A stretch of 64,000 nucleotides of DNA from Odoribacter sp. AF15-53 (GCF_003479425.1 NZ_QUHC01000002.1:443023-507022); one strand, 5' to 3'; numbered from the stretch's first letter, positions 15,908 through 25,941 are shown. The notes: a model not told the origin generated them from the sequence alone. Translations and numbers: made by a program.

Positions 15908-17419
15908 TTATCTAGGGTTAGCACCAATTTCAGGATTCACGTTCAATTCTTTTTGAGGAATTTGCAACACGTAACGAGGATCATCTTTTTCTAAAACAGC
16001 CGGATCCTTGACCAAACCATAATGTGTCATTGCAGGGCGTGTTGTACGACGAAGATCAAACCAACGTTGTTCTTCAAAACAGAATTCCCTTCTTCTTTCA
16101 TTCCAGATTGTCTCTAGCAAAGTTTCTTGCGTGAAGTTTTCCGGATGCAATCTCCCGGATGTTTCAAAATCTTTCGTTCTAAACTTCGTTTCGCGCAACG
16201 TATTCAAATATCCCACAGCCGTTCCAATCCCATCAGATTTATGAGCATAAGCTTCTGCCAGGATCAAATACATTTCTTCTGTACGAATGACACGAGTGTA
16301 CCCATACTCGGAACTCAATTGTACAACAAAATTAAGGTAACTCAATTGATAATACCGATTCTTCATATAACGAATCCGATTCCTAGTGTTACGTCTCATA
16401 AAATAGTATCTCCGCACATCACCCGTCTCATAAGAACTATACAAAGTTTCACTCGGATAAAAAACAGATTGGGCCGTATTACCACCTAATATCATGTAGA
16501 GCTCATTAATACCATTCACGAAGAGAACATTTGTATTTTCTTCACTTAAATAACCGATTCCCGGAATACTCTCTTCCGTCCATTCTGTCAACCGGGATTC
16601 CGTATATATCACGGGATTTTCTCCAGCCGCACGCAAATCGAACAAAGCTGGATTAGTCGTAATCACATCTTTCGCAAGTTCTATGGCAAGATCCCATTCC
16701 TGCATATAAAGATACACTCTAGCTAATAAAGCCTTAGCTGCAATCGCAGAAAATCTGGATTTCGCTAAATCCATCGAATTTTCTTCCATTAAAGAAATTG
16801 CTTTTTTCAAATCATCCACAATCTGCTCGTAAACTTTTTGTAAAGACTCACGTCGATAAGATTTATCATCTGCCGTCGTTTCTAGATTAATCGGAATACC
16901 AGGAGTAACCGCACATGTTGCCGGATCATAAGGAGCCGCATAAATATTCACCAAGTAGAAATATCTAAATGCACGTAACGCATAAGCCTCTCCCTTTATA
17001 TGATTGCGAGTTTTCCGGACAACTTGCTCATCTAGCACGGAACCAATAGCATCGTCAATATTATCTATAACAACATTCGCATTATAAGCACTATTATAAA
17101 AGGTCCCAAAAGTTTCATCGCCATTCGTTAATGTAGATTCAATTTTATCATCCCACATAAATGCCCCCAAATAACTATCCGCAACATTCCCAAACCTGGG
17201 ATCTCGATCTGCTGCAATGTAGTCCATATCATCGGTTAAAACATCAATATAAGGAAGGACCGCTTTTGTTAAATAAGCATTATTCAACAATTGATCATAA
17301 TCATCCGTGGTAGATAGTTTTTGTTTATTCTGTGGTATTTCTTCCAGATACCCATTACAAGACAAAAGGAAAGAACTAACACTCACTAGCAGTAATTTAT
17401 ATAAATATCGCTTTTCCAT
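15908..17419 (-). CDS. SusD/RagB-family outer-membrane lipoprotein, locus 1, 503 aa
   Basis: Surface lid protein that captures ligand over the SusC channel. Lipoprotein signal with lipidation Cys21 (FLLSCNGY). The N-terminal SusD-like TPR region (about 30-230) includes a GEAYALRAFRYFYLVNIYA-type helix, and the C-terminal RagB region has a typical NERRREFCFEEQRWFDLRR motif (about 445-465). The protein ends at PEIGANPR, as usual in the family. The gene starts 10 bp after susC ends. The absence of glycan enzymes in the operon leaves the ligand open; a peptide or cofactor is likelier than a polysaccharide. Confidence 0.93.
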   Translation of the reverse strand: MEKRYLYKLLLVSVSSFLLSCNGYLEEIPQNKQKLSTTDDYDQLLNNAYLTKAVLPYIDVLTDDMDYIAADRDPRFGNVADSYLGAFMWDDKIESTLTNGDETFGTFYNSAYNANVVIDNIDDAIGSVLDEQVVRKTRNHIKGEAYALRAFRYFYLVNIYAAPYDPATCAVTPGIPINLETTADDKSYRRESLQKVYEQIVDDLKKAISLMEENSMDLAKSRFSAIAAKALLARVYLYMQEWDLAIELAKDVITTNPALFDLRAAGENPVIYTESRLTEWTEESIPGIGYLSEENTNVLFVNGINELYMILGGNTAQSVFYPSETLYSSYETGDVRRYYFMRRNTRNRIRYMKNRYYQLSYLNFVVQLSSEYGYTRVIRTEEMYLILAEAYAHKSDGIGTAVGYLNTLRETKFRTKDFETSGRLHPENFTQETLLETIWNERRREFCFEEQRWFDLRRTTRPAMTHYGLVKDPAVLEKDDPRYVLQIPQKELNVNPEIGANPR

Positions 17420-17429
17420 AATTTCTCAA

Positions 17430-20400
17430 TTAAAAGTTGACATTTAACCCAAAAGTAAAAGTCGGGGCTAATGGTAATGAGCCATAAGAAGTTGTAGTGT
17501 AATTAATTGTTTCCGGATCGTATCCTTTCAATCGCTTATCTGCAATCACAAATATATTCTGCGCCTGGAACTTCAGAGTCACATTACCCAATTTGCGTCC
17601 ACCGACAACAACTTTTTCCATCCAACGTGCAGGCAACTGATATTCTAACATCAAATTGCGGAATCTCAGGTAATCACCAGGTACAACAGTTTGATCAGAC
17701 AAATTATACCAATCTGTAGCATAAAAATTCCCATCCGCAGTCATAATATAACCTGTTCCTTCAGACAAGGCTGGAATCGTTTTCCCCGTGTTATCTCGTC
17801 CCGGACGCCAACGGTCTTTAATACTACTATTCGCATTCTCATCCGCAGACGGACTTGTGACATAAGCCCTAGCTGGTAAACGGACCACGTTCTTCAATCC
17901 AAAAGCAAATAACATGGATAAAGACAAATTTTTATAAACTATCCTGGTATTTATCCCCCCGGAAAACATCGGATCACGAGTTCCCTCGTATTTCAAATTA
18001 GCAAGATCATACGGAAAGTTCACAATTTCATCATCTGAAACCCCCACGACCTTACCCTCTTTATTATAAAATTGAGGCATTCCTTGATCATCCAAACTTG
18101 CAAACCGATACGAGAACATACCATTTACAGGTTTTCCTTTATACACTTCACCCGGAGTATAAACACTCTGTACCAAGTATTTCGTTTGAGCCGTACTCGT
18201 GGATTTAGTCACTTTATTTTTTACATACCCCATATTGAAAGCAACTGTCCATCGCCAATTTTTCATCTTAATAATCGTTCCATTCAATCCGATATCTATC
18301 CCCTCGTTACGTACATCCGCATAATTCACATACTTACCCGAAAAACCAGACACTGAAGAAACTTCTTTGTAAGCGATCAAATCTTTACTTTTATCCAAAT
18401 AGTAATCAATATCCAACACCAACCGATTATCAAACAACCCAACTTCCAATCCAACATTAAATGATGCCGTTGTTTCCCATTTCAAGTCTGGATTCGGAGC
18501 TTGCTGAATCTCCATTTCAAATAAGCCGGTTACCGGATTAGGAGGAAGAGCGGAAGCAATAATCGAAGGACTACTATCTTCCACAATATTTCCACGTAGA
18601 CCATAAGAAGCACGAAGAGCCAAATTACTAATTTCATTGCAATTTTCTAAAAAGGATTCATTACTTATAATCCATCTTCCCGACACGGACCATAAAGGTA
18701 AATAACGGTATTTCGGGTTAGAACCAAAAAGATTCGAGCCATCAAAACGAATATTTGCATTCAACACGTAACGATTATCATACATGGCGGAAAGTACACC
18801 ATAATAAGATATATTGGAACGATCTACTAAACTTCTTGTCACTTTATTCCGTTTCAAAATACCCGTTGATTTTCCCAACGCTGGTTCGTAAAAAGTATTA
18901 CCCCTGTCATGAAAATATCCATATGTATTTGACACCAAACCTTTATAATTTGTATTTCGAAATTCTTGTCCTAATAACACATCTATAGACAAATTATTCG
19001 TTAAAGTAGCTTTATATGTCAAATTATTACGAATCAATGAAGAACGCTGCTCATAAGTAGTTTCATTATACACTCCACCATAAGGTAATGGAGATTTTTC
19101 TATATCCTCATCCGCCCCCTCTCCATACGCATACCCTCTGATATCTGCGACATAAGCACTCTTTTCCGTGGCATGATCCCGAACCGTGGAATGAGAAGAT
19201 GCATAACTAAACAAACCCTCGTATTTCAAACCTTTATACAAATTGACAGATAAATTGACAATACCTTTCATATCTGTTTGTGTACTTTCATTACTTGTAT
19301 TTGCCAATTCATTTAAGATATTAAATTTAGTACTTCTCCCCAAAACCGTCCCCAAATAGTAATACAAATCTCCGTTTTCTTCTCGCAAAGGTACCGCTCT
19401 AGACGTACGAACGGCATAATTGAACAAATCGATGGACGAATGGTACATTTCTCGGTCACGACGATCAACTTGAAGAATCGCACCTAAATTAACTCCTTGA
19501 AATAATCCGGTATTAATTTTTACCATTCCACCATAATTCTTGTAATCACTTGCTTTATCAACCCCCTCTTCACCGTTATAGTTCAAAGAAACATAGTAAT
19601 TCATTTTCTCTGTTCCCCCGGAAACACTCAAATTATGTGTTTGCGTGTAGGCATTCCGAAATAAAACTTTAAACCAATTTGTATTTACTTGTTCTAATTT
19701 ATTGGCCAAGAGATTCATCTCGTCCCGGGTCATTCGTCCAAGAGCATAGCTATTTAGTAAGCCTTCCAATCCTGGTCCCCCGTCTCCATACGCTCCTCCC
19801 CAAACAGACAAGCCATCCTCATAATTTTCCCAAGTTAACGCAACACGTTCTTTCGAATTCAATAAATCAAAATCATCATAATGCGGACGTATACTCACGG
19901 TCGAAGTATGTTGATAAGATAAATTAAAATCACCAGCTTTCCCTTTTTTAGTAGTCACTACAATAACCCCGTTAGCTGCACGAGTTCCATAAATCGCCGT
20001 TGCCGATGCATCTTTCAACACCGTGATACTTTCAATATCATTCGGATTAATTCCACCGATCACGGAATTAAACATATTCATCACGTCCGGACTATTCAAA
20101 TCTGCCGCCGTCACCGGGACTGAATTCTCCAGAATCACACCATCCAAAACCCACAACGGATCCGCATTACCTGAAATGGTCGCCGTACCACGAATTCTGA
20201 TTTTCGGTGCCGCACCCGGTGCTGCTGAAGTATTTACAACCGAAAGTCCCGGAACAACACCCTGCAGCATCTGCTCGATACTGGAAGCCCCGATCGTCTT
20301 CAATTCACTGGTTTTCACGGTAACAACCGAACTCGTCAAATTCCGTTTCTCGATCTGCTGATAACCGGTAACCACGATCTCCCCCAAACTTTCAGATTCA

Positions 20401-21020
20401 TCTTCCAGAATGATCGTTAACGGTTTCTGACCGTTCTTAAAAGTCACATCCTTCGTTTTCATCCCGACAAACGAGAAACGTAGCGCCACACTATCCTGAA
20501 CAGGAACTTTCAACAAGAACTCCCCGTTCCCATCTGTTGCACTTCCCAATGTGGTTCCCACGATAAGAACGGTTACCCCCGGAAGAGGTTCACCGTTTTT
20601 ATCCTTCACCACTCCTTTAATCTCCATCTGCTTGTTTTCCTGTTGGGCCGGATTCTCTCCCTCGAACCGCACCATGATAATATCATCCCGAAAAGAATAC
20701 GTGAATCCAGTCCCCGCAAACACACGATCCAACACGTTTTTCACGCTTTCATTCTCGGCTTTCACGGTCAATTTATCCAAACGGGCCGCTTGTTCCGTGT
20801 TGTAAATAAAATGCAATTTGGTTTGACGTTGAATCTCCCCGAACAAAGTTTTAATTGACACTTCCTGCAAATTCAAACTGACTTTCTGTTGTTGTGCAAA
20901 ACAATTCGCTGAAAGAGAAAACGTGATACAGCACATCAATAAAGTAAAGAGTTTCATTGTTTTCCAGAATTTTTGCCCATGAGGTCGATAAACCCGAAGG
21001 CATAATAGAATTTTTTCCAT
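17430..21020 (-). CDS. SusC/RagA TonB-dependent receptor with STN domain, locus 1, 1196 aa
   Basis: Outer-membrane transporter energised by TonB. Order: signal peptide (about 22-43), STN signalling domain (about 48-105) that contacts the FecR anti-sigma factor, carboxypeptidase-regulatory beta-domain (about 122-205; GVVKDKNGEPLPGVTV), TonB-box-like EIVVTGYQ, plug (about 215-330, ending TAIYGTRAANGVIVVTTKKG) and a 22-strand barrel ending in Phe. The frame extends to a TTG at 21050, but ATG 21020 follows the AAAGGT motif shared by the other susC genes. FecR lies 110 bp upstream, with two stem-loops in the gap. Confidence 0.94.
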   Translation of the reverse strand: MEKILLCLRVYRPHGQKFWKTMKLFTLLMCCITFSLSANCFAQQQKVSLNLQEVSIKTLFGEIQRQTKLHFIYNTEQAARLDKLTVKAENESVKNVLDRVFAGTGFTYSFRDDIIMVRFEGENPAQQENKQMEIKGVVKDKNGEPLPGVTVLIVGTTLGSATDGNGEFLLKVPVQDSVALRFSFVGMKTKDVTFKNGQKPLTIILEDESESLGEIVVTGYQQIEKRNLTSSVVTVKTSELKTIGASSIEQMLQGVVPGLSVVNTSAAPGAAPKIRIRGTATISGNADPLWVLDGVILENSVPVTAADLNSPDVMNMFNSVIGGINPNDIESITVLKDASATAIYGTRAANGVIVVTTKKGKAGDFNLSYQHTSTVSIRPHYDDFDLLNSKERVALTWENYEDGLSVWGGAYGDGGPGLEGLLNSYALGRMTRDEMNLLANKLEQVNTNWFKVLFRNAYTQTHNLSVSGGTEKMNYYVSLNYNGEEGVDKASDYKNYGGMVKINTGLFQGVNLGAILQVDRRDREMYHSSIDLFNYAVRTSRAVPLREENGDLYYYLGTVLGRSTKFNILNELANTSNESTQTDMKGIVNLSVNLYKGLKYEGLFSYASSHSTVRDHATEKSAYVADIRGYAYGEGADEDIEKSPLPYGGVYNETTYEQRSSLIRNNLTYKATLTNNLSIDVLLGQEFRNTNYKGLVSNTYGYFHDRGNTFYEPALGKSTGILKRNKVTRSLVDRSNISYYGVLSAMYDNRYVLNANIRFDGSNLFGSNPKYRYLPLWSVSGRWIISNESFLENCNEISNLALRASYGLRGNIVEDSSPSIIASALPPNPVTGLFEMEIQQAPNPDLKWETTASFNVGLEVGLFDNRLVLDIDYYLDKSKDLIAYKEVSSVSGFSGKYVNYADVRNEGIDIGLNGTIIKMKNWRWTVAFNMGYVKNKVTKSTSTAQTKYLVQSVYTPGEVYKGKPVNGMFSYRFASLDDQGMPQFYNKEGKVVGVSDDEIVNFPYDLANLKYEGTRDPMFSGGINTRIVYKNLSLSMLFAFGLKNVVRLPARAYVTSPSADENANSSIKDRWRPGRDNTGKTIPALSEGTGYIMTADGNFYATDWYNLSDQTVVPGDYLRFRNLMLEYQLPARWMEKVVVGGRKLGNVTLKFQAQNIFVIADKRLKGYDPETINYTTTSYGSLPLAPTFTFGLNVNF

Positions 21021-21048
21021 ACCTTTGTAGTTGAATGTTAGTAATTCC

Positions 21049-21078
21049 AATAGGCGCTGCTCGTAACTTCAGCCTATT
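21049..21078 (-). promoter_or_regulatory. Stem-loop in the fecR-susC gap, locus 1
   Basis: A 7-bp stem (21049-21055 with 21072-21078). Its loop carries TGCTCGTAAC (21058-21067), which recurs in the next hairpin. It lies about 30 nt before the susC start. Confidence 0.4.
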
Positions 21079-21096
21079 GATCTATTATCATTGATG

Positions 21097-21123
21097 GCGG
21101 AAAATGCTCGTAACATTTTCCGC
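21097..21123 (-). promoter_or_regulatory. Intercistronic hairpin after fecR, locus 1
   Basis: A perfect 10-bp stem (21097-21106 with 21114-21123) 8 nt after the fecR stop, with loop sequence again from TGCTCGTAAC (21105-21114). There is no T run on the coding strand, so it is more likely an RNA-processing or attenuation element than a full terminator. Confidence 0.55.
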
Positions 21124-21131
21124 TATTCTTT

Positions 21132-22307
21132 TTATTCCATTACGATAATCGTCCTTCCTTTCACCGAGAACTTCACCTGTGTCACCCCGGATATCGCATC
21201 AAGAATATGAGAAATATCCTCGTAACGTCCCAAGTGTCCCGTGAAATGCAATTGTTTCAAACTAGCAGTCTGGAAGAACACATCCACGTCATACCACAAG
21301 GACAGGGTATTCATAATATCTTCCAAACTCTTGCCATCAAACACGAACTCTTGATTTTTCCACGCCACGTAAGACAACACATCCACGTCACGAATTTCCA
21401 TCGTCCCTTTCTCCCGGTCATAAAGAGCCAATTGTCCCGGTTCTACCGCGAATTCGACATCACTATTTTTTTCCTGAATTCCAATTTTACCTTCGACCAA
21501 AACCGTCTGAATATTCGCTAAATTGTACGTGTTTACATTAAAAGATGTTCCATAGACTTTAATCTTTAAATCATCTGTAACTACAAGAAACGGACGTGCA
21601 GTATCTTTTATCACTTCAAAAAATCCCTCTCCCGAAAGAAACACTTCCCGCACATCCGAATTAAAAGCAACTGGATAACGCAATTCACTCCCGGAATTCA
21701 AATATACCATTGTCCCGTCCGAAAGCGTGATCGTGTACTCTCCTCCCCGGGGAACCTCCAACACATTATACACGGTTTCTCCTTTATTGGCAACTTGCTC
21801 CGGGTACACGACTCCGGAAGCGTTATTCTTCACGGCAACTCCTTTCGCCACCTCCAAACGCACCTCATCCTCTCCCGCCAGTTCAATCACCCGGTTATTG
21901 TCCAAACGCAAAATTGCCTTGCTTTTCCCCGGTTGGATTTCCGTAACTTTATACTTCGTCCGTTGAGATTTCCCAGAGTCATTCACTATATAATACCCAA
22001 CCGCAACGATCATCAAAGGCAACATAACAGCAGCCACCCATCTGTACCAATGCATTCCTTTACTCTTAGCGGTAGGCTTGATTCCTCCCATCCCACTCAC
22101 ATGCTTCCAAGCTATGTCTTTATCTATTTTTTCAAAAGCCTCGAAATCCCGGGCCACGTCCCCATTCATACAGACACGATCAAACAATTCCTTGTGAGAC
22201 GGATCTTGTTGAAGCCACGTTTCCAACAGCCTCTTTTCCTCCCCGGACAAATCACTCACCAGATAGAGTTGAATCAGTTGTATTATATTTTCGTCGTAAT
22301 GTATCAT
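21132..22307 (-). CDS. FecR-family anti-sigma factor, locus 1, 391 aa
   Basis: Inner-membrane regulator that holds the partner ECF sigma factor and relays a signal from the SusC STN domain. The cytoplasmic N-terminal region (1-85) contains a WLQQDPSHKELFD-type segment. One membrane helix (about 88-108), a periplasmic FecR domain (about 180-285; VPRGGEYTITLSDGTMVYLNSGSELRYP) and a C-terminal DUF4974/STN-like domain (about 315-390) follow. It lies between the sigma gene (81 bp upstream) and susC. Confidence 0.93.
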   Translation of the reverse strand: MIHYDENIIQLIQLYLVSDLSGEEKRLLETWLQQDPSHKELFDRVCMNGDVARDFEAFEKIDKDIAWKHVSGMGGIKPTAKSKGMHWYRWVAAVMLPLMIVAVGYYIVNDSGKSQRTKYKVTEIQPGKSKAILRLDNNRVIELAGEDEVRLEVAKGVAVKNNASGVVYPEQVANKGETVYNVLEVPRGGEYTITLSDGTMVYLNSGSELRYPVAFNSDVREVFLSGEGFFEVIKDTARPFLVVTDDLKIKVYGTSFNVNTYNLANIQTVLVEGKIGIQEKNSDVEFAVEPGQLALYDREKGTMEIRDVDVLSYVAWKNQEFVFDGKSLEDIMNTLSLWYDVDVFFQTASLKQLHFTGHLGRYEDISHILDAISGVTQVKFSVKGRTIIVME

Positions 22308-22388
22308 TCTGGTTATTTTACACCAAAGACGACGAGAGACAAAAAAAGGAGTATAAAAAATCGACTTTTTTTCTAAAAAAATTTCAGA

Positions 22389-22955
22389 TCACATGAAACC
22401 AGCTCGAAATAAGGCATATAGAACATACAAGGCCCCTAGTCTTTCACGAATATAATTTATAGCATTTCTTTTTTGAGTTTTCACGGTTAACTCGGAAATC
22501 TGGAGCAATTCGGCAATCTCCTTATTTTTTTTCCCTTCCAGATAATATTTAAACACTTCCTTACACCGCTTGGGTAATTCATCCAGCACCTGATATAAAC
22601 GCCGGTAAATCTCGTTCTCCATAATTTCCAGTTCCGGCTCCTCCCCCGATTCCGCATGCAGGATAGTATATTTAATATATTTTCCTTCAACTTCCTTGTG
22701 TTTCAAATAATCCAACGAAGCATTCTTGACCGAGTTATAAAGGAAATTCTTAAAACCGTAATATGAACTGTAGCAGGTATCACGTTCCCATACCTGCACG
22801 AATAAATCCTGCACGATATCTTCTGCCGTTTCTTGTCTTTCTACCCATCTCATCGCGTACAACACAAGATAACGATAAAATCGATCAAATAATTCACGGA
22901 AAGCCTGAACGTACTTACAATTCAACTGCTCTATCAATTCCTCATCCCGAGACAT
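22389..22955 (-). CDS. ECF RNA polymerase sigma factor, locus 1, 188 aa
   Basis: Extracytoplasmic-function sigma-70 factor of the Bacteroidetes FecI-like group. Region 2 includes TAEDIVQDLFVQVWE (about 43-57) for core and -10 binding. Region 4 includes LPKRCKEVFKYYLEGKKNKEIAELL (about 125-150) with an HTH that reads the -35 element. It starts the locus 1 regulon and is presumably held by the adjacent FecR. A strong housekeeping-type promoter lies just upstream. It is divergent from the M64 peptidase gene. Confidence 0.93.
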   Translation of the reverse strand: MSRDEELIEQLNCKYVQAFRELFDRFYRYLVLYAMRWVERQETAEDIVQDLFVQVWERDTCYSSYYGFKNFLYNSVKNASLDYLKHKEVEGKYIKYTILHAESGEEPELEIMENEIYRRLYQVLDELPKRCKEVFKYYLEGKKNKEIAELLQISELTVKTQKRNAINYIRERLGALYVLYALFRAGFM

Positions 22956-22976
22956 CTTCTATATATTTATAAGAAT

Positions 22977-23007
22977 CAAAAATAGTAAAAAAAGGAAACA
23001 GTGGAAA
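22977..23007 (-). promoter_or_regulatory. Promoter of the locus 1 sigma gene
   Basis: On the minus strand, TATTTTTG at 22977-22984 (exact TAnnTTTG) and TTTC at 23004-23007 (3/4 of TTTG), spacer 19 nt, 22 nt before the ATG. Confidence 0.6.
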
Positions 23008-23059
23008 GAAAATACATAATTTTCAATCGACTTCCGTCCATTTAGCCACAAATAAAAGT

Positions 23060-23067
23060 TACATTTG
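23060..23067 (+). promoter_or_regulatory. -7 box of the M64 peptidase gene
   Basis: TACATTTG matches TAnnTTTG exactly, 38 nt before the ATG at 23106. No clear -33 box. Confidence 0.45.
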
Positions 23068-23105
23068 TCCAAATATCAATTATCAAACAATATTTAGACA
23101 GATTT

Positions 23106-24383
23106 ATGAAACAAGGATTGAAATGGTTTGTTTGCGTAATTTTATTGTTCCAAGCAAATCTTACATGGGCTCAATTTGACAAGTACTTCCACAACAAAAC
23201 GCTTCGCATGGACTACGCTCATTGCGGAGACAGTCAACATGACGAGATTTATTTCGAGGAATTACTCGAAGAACCCTACTGGGGAGGTTCTAAAACCAAT
23301 TTGATCGACACCATGTTTTACGGTAATTATTATCTAAACGTTTACGATGTCGCAACGAACAAATTGATCTATTCCCGGGGCTATTGCACTCTCTTCGGGG
23401 AATGGCAAACTATTGACGAAGCCAAAACCACCCGGCGCTGTTGTTCGGAAACCGTAGTGATGCCTTTCCCCAAAAATGATATACGTATAGAAATCTCTTG
23501 CCGTAACAAGAAAGGCAAATTCGTGAAAAAATTCGAACACACCGTGAATGTTGACAGTTACTTTATCAAAAAGGATAGGCGTATGACATACCCGACCTTC
23601 GACGTGCATTACACGGGTAACCCGGCTCGTCGAGTTGATATCGTCCTTCTTCCGGAAGGATACACAGCCGATGAAATGGAACAATTCAAAGCAGATTGTA
23701 AACGTTTTGCCGAAGGTTTATTCAGCCTCTCACCCTACAAAGAGAGCCAAGGATTATTCAACATCCGGGCCGTTCTCGCCCCCTCGCAAGAATCCGGCGT
23801 GGATATTCCCGGCGAATACATCTGGAAAAACACCATCTTGAATTCCGCTTTCTACACCTTTGACATGGAGCGTTACATCATGACCTATGACAATAAAAGC
23901 TTGCGGGATCTCGCCGCTAACGTTCCTTACGACTTCATTTACATCATCGCCAACACGCAGAAATACGGCGGAGGAGCCATCTACAACCATTACGGGATAA
24001 GCGTCGCCGGCAACCAACATGCGGCAAAAGTATATGTACATGAATTCGGCCACCTATTCCTCGGTCTTGGCGATGAATACGTGGGCGGCTCCAGCTATAA
24101 CGATATGTATCCCAAAGGAGTTGAACCCTGGGAAGCCAACCTGACGACCTTGGTAAACTTTGACAAGAAATGGAAAGATATGCTTGATAAAGATACCCCG
24201 GTCCCCACACCTTTCGATTCAAGCAATCCCCAAAAACTCGGCGTTTACGAGGGTGGGGGCTATGTTTCCAAAGGCGTCTATCGTCCCCGCTACGATTGCC
24301 TGATGAACACCCTTTCCGGCAACGACTTCTGCCCCGTCTGCACGAGAGCGATCAGGAAACAAATTGATTTTTACACGAGATAA
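23106..24383 (+). CDS. M64-family (IgA peptidase-like) zinc metallopeptidase, 425 aa
   Basis: Secreted peptidase with a Sec signal peptide (1-22, LTWAQ), an N-terminal M64-type beta-domain (about 25-150) and the catalytic domain (about 165-425). The zinc motif is intact: HEFGH at 312-316 followed by LFLGLGDEY, the M64 consensus extension. The C-terminal YDCLMN segment and a CPVC pair (near 415) are typical. It is the only metallopeptidase-type gene in the SusC/D part of the window with an intact metal site. It stands alone on the plus strand, divergent from locus 1 and convergent with locus 2. The substrate is not known; cleavage of IgA is only the family's historical label. Confidence 0.9.
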   Translation: MKQGLKWFVCVILLFQANLTWAQFDKYFHNKTLRMDYAHCGDSQHDEIYFEELLEEPYWGGSKTNLIDTMFYGNYYLNVYDVATNKLIYSRGYCTLFGEWQTIDEAKTTRRCCSETVVMPFPKNDIRIEISCRNKKGKFVKKFEHTVNVDSYFIKKDRRMTYPTFDVHYTGNPARRVDIVLLPEGYTADEMEQFKADCKRFAEGLFSLSPYKESQGLFNIRAVLAPSQESGVDIPGEYIWKNTILNSAFYTFDMERYIMTYDNKSLRDLAANVPYDFIYIIANTQKYGGGAIYNHYGISVAGNQHAAKVYVHEFGHLFLGLGDEYVGGSSYNDMYPKGVEPWEANLTTLVNFDKKWKDMLDKDTPVPTPFDSSNPQKLGVYEGGGYVSKGVYRPRYDCLMNTLSGNDFCPVCTRAIRKQIDFYTR

Positions 24384-24390
24384 AACAATA

Positions 24391-24417
24391 AATCGTACCG
24401 AGCACGGTACGATTTTA
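24391..24417 (+). terminator. Terminator of the M64 gene
   Basis: A 10-bp stem (24391-24400 with 24405-24414), 4-nt loop, then TTTTAT, 7 nt after the stop. Confidence 0.75.
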
Positions 24418-24500
24418 TCACAAAATAGTTATCGCATTTGACAATACAGGAACAAACTTCGAATATAAAATCCCCTTATGGTTATCGGAATGATGTATTA

Positions 24501-24540
24501 ATGTAAAAATCGCCCCACGATCTTTAGGATGTGGGGCGAT
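24501..24540 (-). terminator. Terminator of the locus 2 operon
   Basis: A GC-rich 10-bp stem (24509-24518 with 24531-24540) followed on the minus strand by a T-rich tract, 21 nt after the locus 2 lipoprotein gene. Confidence 0.8.
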
Positions 24541-24561
24541 GACTTCACACACAAACAATAT

Positions 24562-25941
24562 TTATTTCCCAGTAAACGCCCAATCGGACTTATATGCCCA
24601 CCGGGACGGGCATTGTTTCAAAACCATTCTTAACCGTTTCACTTGATCGACGGAAAGAGAATTTTTATAACTATACATATCCATCACGTTAAAAGAGGTA
24701 AAATATTCCATCGGACGAGTCGGATCATTCTCTGGCTGGCCATCTAAATTATTCCCCTTAAAAACAGAAGGATAAAAACCATAATCAAAGCTATATGTAT
24801 CCGGACAATAGTCACTATCCCCATCTTCATTCAAATATTTGTACAAATCACATCTAGTTTGCAGAATCCCCAAATATTCTGCAATAGGAGTAGCCAAACT
24901 GAATTCATTCTTACCTTGTACGTTTGTTGGTTTATAAAGAGCTGTCATATTCACCATAAGTCCTACTTCCAGACAGTTCTCAACATCATCTAATGTAAAA
25001 GAATCTTTATGCTCCATCTCAACACCGGGAATTGAAGCCAAATCATAATCTGAATGCATCACGGTAGGTGGCATAAACTTATATGAAGTTCCAGCCCCGG
25101 TAGTTGAAGTTCCAGTTGTAAATTTAGCTAACCATATATTCAAGTATTTATTCGGATTCCAAATAAGACGTTTCCATTTAGCCAAAATATACTCCATATA
25201 TTTAGTTGTCTTATTAGAAGAGGTTCCCATATTTGTAAAATCTGTCGCTGAGATATTTTCAATATTCTTTCCGGGTTCTTGCATTTTTAATCCATTCTGG
25301 TCATAAGTAGCCAACTTAAATACCACCTTTGCATTCCCGGCATTAGGATCCGTCGTAATTTTCCGATTAAAAGCATCAGAAACCCGTTGAAGCTGTTCTT
25401 CCAAAAATTCAACACTCATATCATACGTGGGAGTCGCCGTTGCAGGCGGTACTAGTAGGTGAAAAATTACAGGAATCACGATTTCATCATAACTCTCATC
25501 AGGCAATTCTCTAATCGTGATATTCAAATGATTACTTTCCAAATCTCCACCTTTTGCATAAAATCGTAAAACAGTCCCCGGAGTCTCCGTTGTTGTCGAA
25601 TAATAATTATCTTTCAACACATTACCATTTTGATCATATACTTTAATATAATCGGCAGGTATTTGATCGGCAGGTACTAAAAATTCTTCTTCAATCTCTT
25701 TTGCATAGAACTCATTAGTTTCATCATCCCGCCCATAAGACATTGCCTTTCTTTTGGCATATACAAATGTATGAAAACCCATCTTACAAACGCCATTAGG
25801 TAACAAGGTCTTGTGATCCGCACGTAATTCTATTTTTGAAATTTCATTCGGTGAAATTTTCAAATCGAGAATGACACTTTCATCTTTCGCACATGAGCTG
25901 ATAAACAGCATCATAACAAAAAAACTTAATATTTTATTCAT
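24562..25941 (-). CDS. M43/pappalysin-like lipoprotein with lost zinc site, locus 2, 459 aa
   Basis: Lipoprotein (Cys17, CAKDES, a surface-export-like signal). It has an N-terminal beta-region (to about 165) and then a metzincin-like domain of the type seen in Bacteroidales zinc-dependent metalloproteinase lipoproteins: VIPVIFHLLVPP, QLQRVSDAFNRK, DSDYCPDTYSF and the Met-turn-like NVMDMYSY followed by SVDQVKRLRMVL. Where HExxHxxGxxH is expected the protein has TPIAEYLGILQ (351-361), so all three His and the Glu are replaced while the glycine remains. Catalysis is not expected. It is paralogous to the protein of locus 3, which has the same change. It follows susD by 25 bp; likely a surface binding subunit. 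Confidence 0.75.
   Translation of the reverse strand: MNKILSFFVMMLFISSCAKDESVILDLKISPNEISKIELRADHKTLLPNGVCKMGFHTFVYAKRKAMSYGRDDETNEFYAKEIEEEFLVPADQIPADYIKVYDQNGNVLKDNYYSTTTETPGTVLRFYAKGGDLESNHLNITIRELPDESYDEIVIPVIFHLLVPPATATPTYDMSVEFLEEQLQRVSDAFNRKITTDPNAGNAKVVFKLATYDQNGLKMQEPGKNIENISATDFTNMGTSSNKTTKYMEYILAKWKRLIWNPNKYLNIWLAKFTTGTSTTGAGTSYKFMPPTVMHSDYDLASIPGVEMEHKDSFTLDDVENCLEVGLMVNMTALYKPTNVQGKNEFSLATPIAEYLGILQTRCDLYKYLNEDGDSDYCPDTYSFDYGFYPSVFKGNNLDGQPENDPTRPMEYFTSFNVMDMYSYKNSLSVDQVKRLRMVLKQCPSRWAYKSDWAFTGK

Noticed and set aside
23334..24222. Minus-strand frames inside the M64 gene
   Set aside because: Shadows of a gene with an intact HEFGH motif and signal peptide.
24391..24540. Two hairpins taken together as a riboswitch
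   Set aside because: Each is a simple GC-rich stem with a U-rich tail in the proper direction for one of two convergent genes, so two terminators explain them.
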